Assembly: GCA_965215545.1 (NCBI GenBank)
Contig: OZ244066.1
Span: 62,001 to 126,000 of the forward strand
Length of the DNA stretch: 64,000 nucleotides
From: MPNP01 sp965215545
Lineage (GTDB): Bacteria; Pseudomonadota; Alphaproteobacteria; Rhodobacterales; Rhodobacteraceae
Direction of reading: 5' to 3'
The position numbers were made by a program, and so were the translations under genes. Below, in pieces: positions 60,967 to 64,000 of the stretch. Positions within the stretch are counted from its first letter, which is position 1; each line of letters opens with the position of its first letter. The notes below the pieces were generated by a model. It was not told the origin of the DNA. It worked only from the letters and a program-made list of their open reading frames with translations, and did no database searches.

Positions 60967-61287
60967 TGTGTAACCCTTTTGTCTGTCTGCGACCAATATG
61001 CGAGTATCGGGACACGCAGAGGAAATCACCGAATCACCCGGCCAGCCATCCAGTCGGCACAACAGGACCCCGGTGGCCCCCGAAGTCTTCCTCGAAAGCT
61101 TCATGGCCAACTCCTGCATCCGACTTGGCCGGACAATGTTTGCTGTATCCGGTCAATAGCAGTGTCGGTCGCCGCTGCCAAGCAGGAATTGCACCCCGAT
61201 CGGCATGATCACCCATGATGCATGGTCGGCCCCTCACCTGTTGCCTCGTCTGCCGCCGCATGACCCCCGTCGGGATTCGGTGAGGGC
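60967..61287. other. Intergenic region upstream of the binding-protein gene
   Basis: Must hold the promoter of the minus-strand ABC operon. I looked for a thiamine-pyrophosphate riboswitch core (CTGAGA) here because of the NMT1-type receptor and did not find one. Confidence 0.4.
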
Positions 61288-62124
61288 TCAGGACTTGTGC
61301 CGTTCCGGTGAGGCGGGAAAGACGCCGAGAATGGTCAGGACGGAGGTGAAGTAACGCAACTCCTGCATCGCGAGGTCGACAGGTCGGTCCTCGGGATGCC
61401 CCTCGATCTCGGCATAGAACTGGGTGGAGCTGAAGGATCCGTCGATCATGTAGCTTTCGAGCTTGATCATGTTGATGCCGTTGGTCGCGAAACCACCGAG
61501 CGATTTGTAGAGGGCTGCCGGCAAGTTCCGGACCTGGAAGACGAAGGCCGTGATCATGTGGTCATGGCGCCGGGAGGCGTCCAGGGTGGGTGCCATCACG
61601 ATGAATCGCGTGCGGTTGGCATGATCATCCTCGATCTGACGTTGGAGGGTGGCCAGGCCATGGATCGTGCCGGCCAGTTCGGAAGCAATGGCTGCACGGG
61701 ACGGATCCTTGAGTTCGGCCACATGACGGGCGGCTCCGGCCGTATCGAGCCAGGCGGACGGGGTGATGCCATGGTGATGGAGAAAGGTCCGGCACTGGCC
61801 GAGCAGCATTGGATGGCTGTAGGCGGTGGTGATGGCCGAGAGGGGGGTTCCGGGCAGGCCGAGCAGCATGATCTGGACCGGCAGGAGCAGCTCGTCGATG
61901 ATGTGCAGGCCGGATTTGGGCAGCAGGTGATGAATATCGGCGACCCGCCCGTAATTGGAGTTTTCGATTGGCAGCATGGCCAGGGCCGCCTTGCCCTCGA
62001 TGACCGCCGCAATGGTCTCATCGAAGGTCCGGCAGGGCAGGGGCTCGAGATCGGGGCGGGCAATGAGGCAGGCCTTGTGCGAGTAGGCCCCGGGTTCGCC
62101 CTGAAATGCGATCCGAGTGTTCAC
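61288..62124 (-). CDS. pheA: Prephenate dehydratase
   Basis: 278 residues from GTG 62124, preceded by AGGAGGACAGGATACC. RIAFQGEPGAYSHKACL at the N-terminus, AMLPIENSNYGRVADIHHLL, and TRFIVMAP (the TRF catalytic motif) form the dehydratase; residues ~195-278 are an ACT domain (FVFQVRNLPAALYKSLGGFATNGINMIKLESYMI) for phenylalanine feedback. Monofunctional type, without chorismate mutase. Divergent from the cytochrome c gene, a pairing common in Rhodobacterales. Confidence 0.95.
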   Translation of the reverse strand: MNTRIAFQGEPGAYSHKACLIARPDLEPLPCRTFDETIAAVIEGKAALAMLPIENSNYGRVADIHHLLPKSGLHIIDELLLPVQIMLLGLPGTPLSAITTAYSHPMLLGQCRTFLHHHGITPSAWLDTAGAARHVAELKDPSRAAIASELAGTIHGLATLQRQIEDDHANRTRFIVMAPTLDASRRHDHMITAFVFQVRNLPAALYKSLGGFATNGINMIKLESYMIDGSFSSTQFYAEIEGHPEDRPVDLAMQELRYFTSVLTILGVFPASPERHKS

Positions 62125-62231
62125 GGTATCCTGTCCTCCTCATGACCGGGGGTCTGTCTTGCAAAACAAGCAGGGAGCATTGTAGACGTTTGCCCGCAAT
62201 CTTGAAACGAATTGATCACGAGCAGGGACCC

Positions 62232-62741
62232 ATGACGGACACAATGACAGCAACGAAAGTTGTCGGCGCCCTCTGCGGCGCGATGCTTTTTTTCATGCTG
62301 GCCGGGCTGGCCGCCGAGAAACTCTACCACGTGGACAGTGCCGAGGAGGGTGTCATCGAAATTGCCTATGCCAACCTCGCCGATACCGCCGCCCCGCCGA
62401 CCGAGGAGATCGACATCGCGGCAATTCTGGCTGCTGGGGATGCTGACAAGGGTGCCCGGGTCTGGGCCAAGTGCAAGGCCTGCCACAAGCTGGAGGAAGG
62501 AGCCAACACCGTGGGACCCTCCCTGCATGAAATTGTCGGAAAAGTGGCCGGGACCGTCCCCGGGTTCAGCTATTCCGATGCCATGGTGAATTATGGCCAG
62601 GTCTGGACGCCCGAGTCGATCTATGCTTTCATTGCCAATCCGCGCCAGTATCTGCCCGGCACCAAGATGAGTTTTGCCGGACTCAAAAAACCGGCCGACA
62701 AGGCCAATGTGATTGCCTATATGCTGGCGGGCGGCAATTGA
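62232..62741 (+). CDS. Membrane-anchored cytochrome c (c552/CycM type)
   Basis: 169 residues from ATG 62232 (GCAGGGA upstream). One N-terminal anchor helix (VVGALCGAMLFFMLAGLAAEKLY), an acidic/proline linker (ADTAAPPTEEIDIA), then a class I cytochrome c domain: KGARVWAKCKACHKLEEGANTVGPSLH (heme CKACH) and TKMSFAGLKKPADKANVIAYM with the distal Met. Likely shuttles electrons between the bc1 complex and cytochrome oxidase at the membrane surface. Confidence 0.92.
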   Translation: MTDTMTATKVVGALCGAMLFFMLAGLAAEKLYHVDSAEEGVIEIAYANLADTAAPPTEEIDIAAILAAGDADKGARVWAKCKACHKLEEGANTVGPSLHEIVGKVAGTVPGFSYSDAMVNYGQVWTPESIYAFIANPRQYLPGTKMSFAGLKKPADKANVIAYMLAGGN

Positions 62742-62785
62742 GTTCCCATCCCAGAGGAGACCGGGACAGCGGGACAGCGGGCGTG

Positions 62786-64000
62786 ATGCCGTTCGGGCGA
62801 ATTTCGGGCCGGGGTCGATGCCTTCGGTCGCTGGTCGGGGTCTTCGGGGTCGTGGCCCTCTGGGCCATGGATGGCGGCAGCGGAATCCGGGCCGAGGACA
62901 GCAGGATTCACAGGGCCCACGGCATCTCGACCTTTGGCAATCTCGACTATCCCGCTGACTTTCCACATTTTGACTACGTCAATCCCGACGCGCCCAAGGG
63001 TGGCGAGATCTCCATGGCCGCCATCGGCAGTTTTGATTCAATGAATCCCTATTCGCGCAAGGGTCGGGCAGGTGCTCTGGCAACGATCATGTACGAGAGT
63101 CTGCTGGAGACCAATGCCGACGAGGTCAGTGCGGCCTACGGACTGCTGGCCCATACGATCGAGTATCCTGATGACCGGAGCTGGGCGATCTTCCACATGC
63201 GTCCGGAAGCCCGATTTTCGGATGGGACGCCGGTCACGGCCGAGGATGTTCATTTCAGCTACACCCAGTTCCTGAATGCCGGCCTGCCGTCCTTCCGGGC
63301 CGAGCTGAGCAAGGCCGTGCAGTCGGCCGAGGTGCTCGGGCCGCATACGATCCGCTTTGACTTCAACATCGATGGATCGACGCGAACCTATCCGTCCCTG
63401 GTCGGTGGGCTGCCGATCTTTCCACAACGGTGGTTTGCTGACACCGGCACCAGTCTGGATGAATCACGCCTTGAGATCCCGGTGGGATCAGGCCCCTACA
63501 TCTTTGAGTCTCTGGATATCGGCAAGCGCATCACCTACCGGCGGAATCCTGAGTATTGGGGATGGCACCTGCCTGTCATGCGGGGACGGGCCAATTTCGA
63601 CCGGATCCGTGTGGAGTATTTTGCGGATTCCAATGCCGCCTTTGAGGCCTTCAAGACAGGTGTGTACACGTTCCGCAACGAGAACCAGTCCAAACGCTGG
63701 GCAACCGCCTATGATTTCCCTGCCATCGGCAATGGCTGGGTGCGCAAGGCGCAGTTGCCGGATGGGTCCGTTGCCAGTGGGCAGAGTTTCTTTTTCAACC
63801 TGCGCCGACCGAAGTTCCAGGACATCCGGGTCCGTGAGGCGATCGGGCTGATGTTCAATTTCGAATGGACCAATGCCACGCTGTTCTATGATCTCTACAA
63901 GCGCATCAATTCGCCTTGGGAAAACAGCGCGCTCGCTGCCACCGGTCAGCCGAATGGGGCAGAACTCGACCTCCTGGAAACCGTCCGGGGCGATGTGCCC
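62786..64000 (+). CDS. Extracellular solute-binding protein, family 5 (3' end outside window)
   Basis: ATG 62786; open to the end of the window (405 codons visible of an expected ~600). Signal peptide in residues 1-37 (LRSLVGVFGVVALWAMDGGSGIRA). HGISTFGNLDYPADFPHFDYVNPDAPKGG and MAAIGSFDSMNPYSRKG are typical of YejA/oligopeptide-type receptors; ARFSDGTPVTAEDVHFSYTQF and SGPYIFESLDIGKRITYRRNPEYWG are the SBP_bac_5 core. The rest of the peptide/microcin-C-type ABC operon presumably follows beyond base 64000. Confidence 0.88.
   Translation, partial: MPFGRISGRGRCLRSLVGVFGVVALWAMDGGSGIRAEDSRIHRAHGISTFGNLDYPADFPHFDYVNPDAPKGGEISMAAIGSFDSMNPYSRKGRAGALATIMYESLLETNADEVSAAYGLLAHTIEYPDDRSWAIFHMRPEARFSDGTPVTAEDVHFSYTQFLNAGLPSFRAELSKAVQSAEVLGPHTIRFDFNIDGSTRTYPSLVGGLPIFPQRWFADTGTSLDESRLEIPVGSGPYIFESLDIGKRITYRRNPEYWGWHLPVMRGRANFDRIRVEYFADSNAAFEAFKTGVYTFRNENQSKRWATAYDFPAIGNGWVRKAQLPDGSVASGQSFFFNLRRPKFQDIRVREAIGLMFNFEWTNATLFYDLYKRINSPWENSALAATGQPNGAELDLLETVRGDVP

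Noticed and set aside
60967..61120. Possible TPP riboswitch before the NMT1/THI5-like receptor
   Set aside because: No CTGAGA core or the paired second motif was found on the relevant strand.
1..64000. CRISPR array, tRNA or rRNA genes
   Set aside because: No regularly spaced repeats and no cloverleaf or T-loop motif with matching acceptor arms were seen on either strand; a dedicated covariance search would be needed to be certain.

Overview
The window is from a high-GC Gram-negative bacterium, most likely an alphaproteobacterium of the Rhodobacterales/Rhodospirillales type. The evidence is the prephenate dehydratase / membrane-anchored cytochrome c pair, the order SRP RNA - dnaX - ybaB - recR, alphaproteobacterial-type porins with AAALGLMAGSAVAQ signal peptides, an aerobic hemF, and NMT1-type and TctABC transporters. 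I found no rRNA, tRNA or CRISPR array. One SRP (4.5S-type) RNA gene is present on the minus strand upstream of dnaX.

Layout. 1-7.7 kb: a tightly overlapping plus-strand operon with an NMT1-type ABC transporter, a cytosine-deaminase-like amidohydrolase, an FAD-linked oxidase, two flavodoxin-fold quinone reductases and a PQQ-type sugar dehydrogenase. 7.7-14.3 kb: an accessory zone with secreted proteins of unknown function, a small very basic protein and two convergent porin genes. 14.3-22.5 kb: c-type cytochromes, a creatininase-family amidohydrolase, and tesA divergent from a YbbAP-type ABC export pair. 22.5-38.8 kb: a mobile-element-rich island. Its two ends are the N-terminal and C-terminal parts of one DnaQ-like exonuclease gene, so the island appears to have interrupted that gene. 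It holds ISNCY-, IS630-, IS5- and IS1595-type elements, a third porin and broken secreted-protein genes. 38.9-41.7 kb: a ureide (allantoin) catabolic operon with an allantoinase-OHCU decarboxylase fusion. 41.9-49.4 kb: glnD, then tctCBA with an AtuA-type gene pair. 49.4-55.4 kb: hemC, hemE, hemF, recR, ybaB, dnaX and the SRP RNA. 55.4-58.3 kb: a second accessory zone. 58.3-64 kb: a second NMT1-type ABC operon, pheA, a cytochrome c and the start of a family-5 solute-binding protein.

The most interesting material concerns variability of the cell surface and of DNA modification. (1) Two porin loci share the same architecture: a 23-bp site in the 5' part of a small basic gene is repeated in inverted orientation just upstream of the porin. 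At the 31.6-32.3 kb locus the interval between the sites is inverted relative to the 9.2-9.6 kb locus, which splits the basic gene into two opposed pieces. The central bases of the site differ between the loci. This looks like a site-specific inversion switch. (2) Three secreted-protein genes carry a run of 8-10 C within the first eight codons of the signal peptide, two of them in an out-of-frame state. A Dam-type methylase has a G9 run that throws its C-terminus out of frame. This pattern fits slipped-strand phase variation, though homopolymer sequencing error must be excluded. (3) A complete 2,322-bp IS1595-family transposon (terminal inverted repeats matching 22/23, perfect 8-bp target duplication) carries a transposase - Dam-type methylase - PD-(D/E)XK nuclease operon, in effect a mobile restriction-modification system. 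It sits in a gene whose reading frame is restored by removing it. (4) The porins share their two ends but have unrelated centres, as expected for mosaic, exchangeable surface loops.
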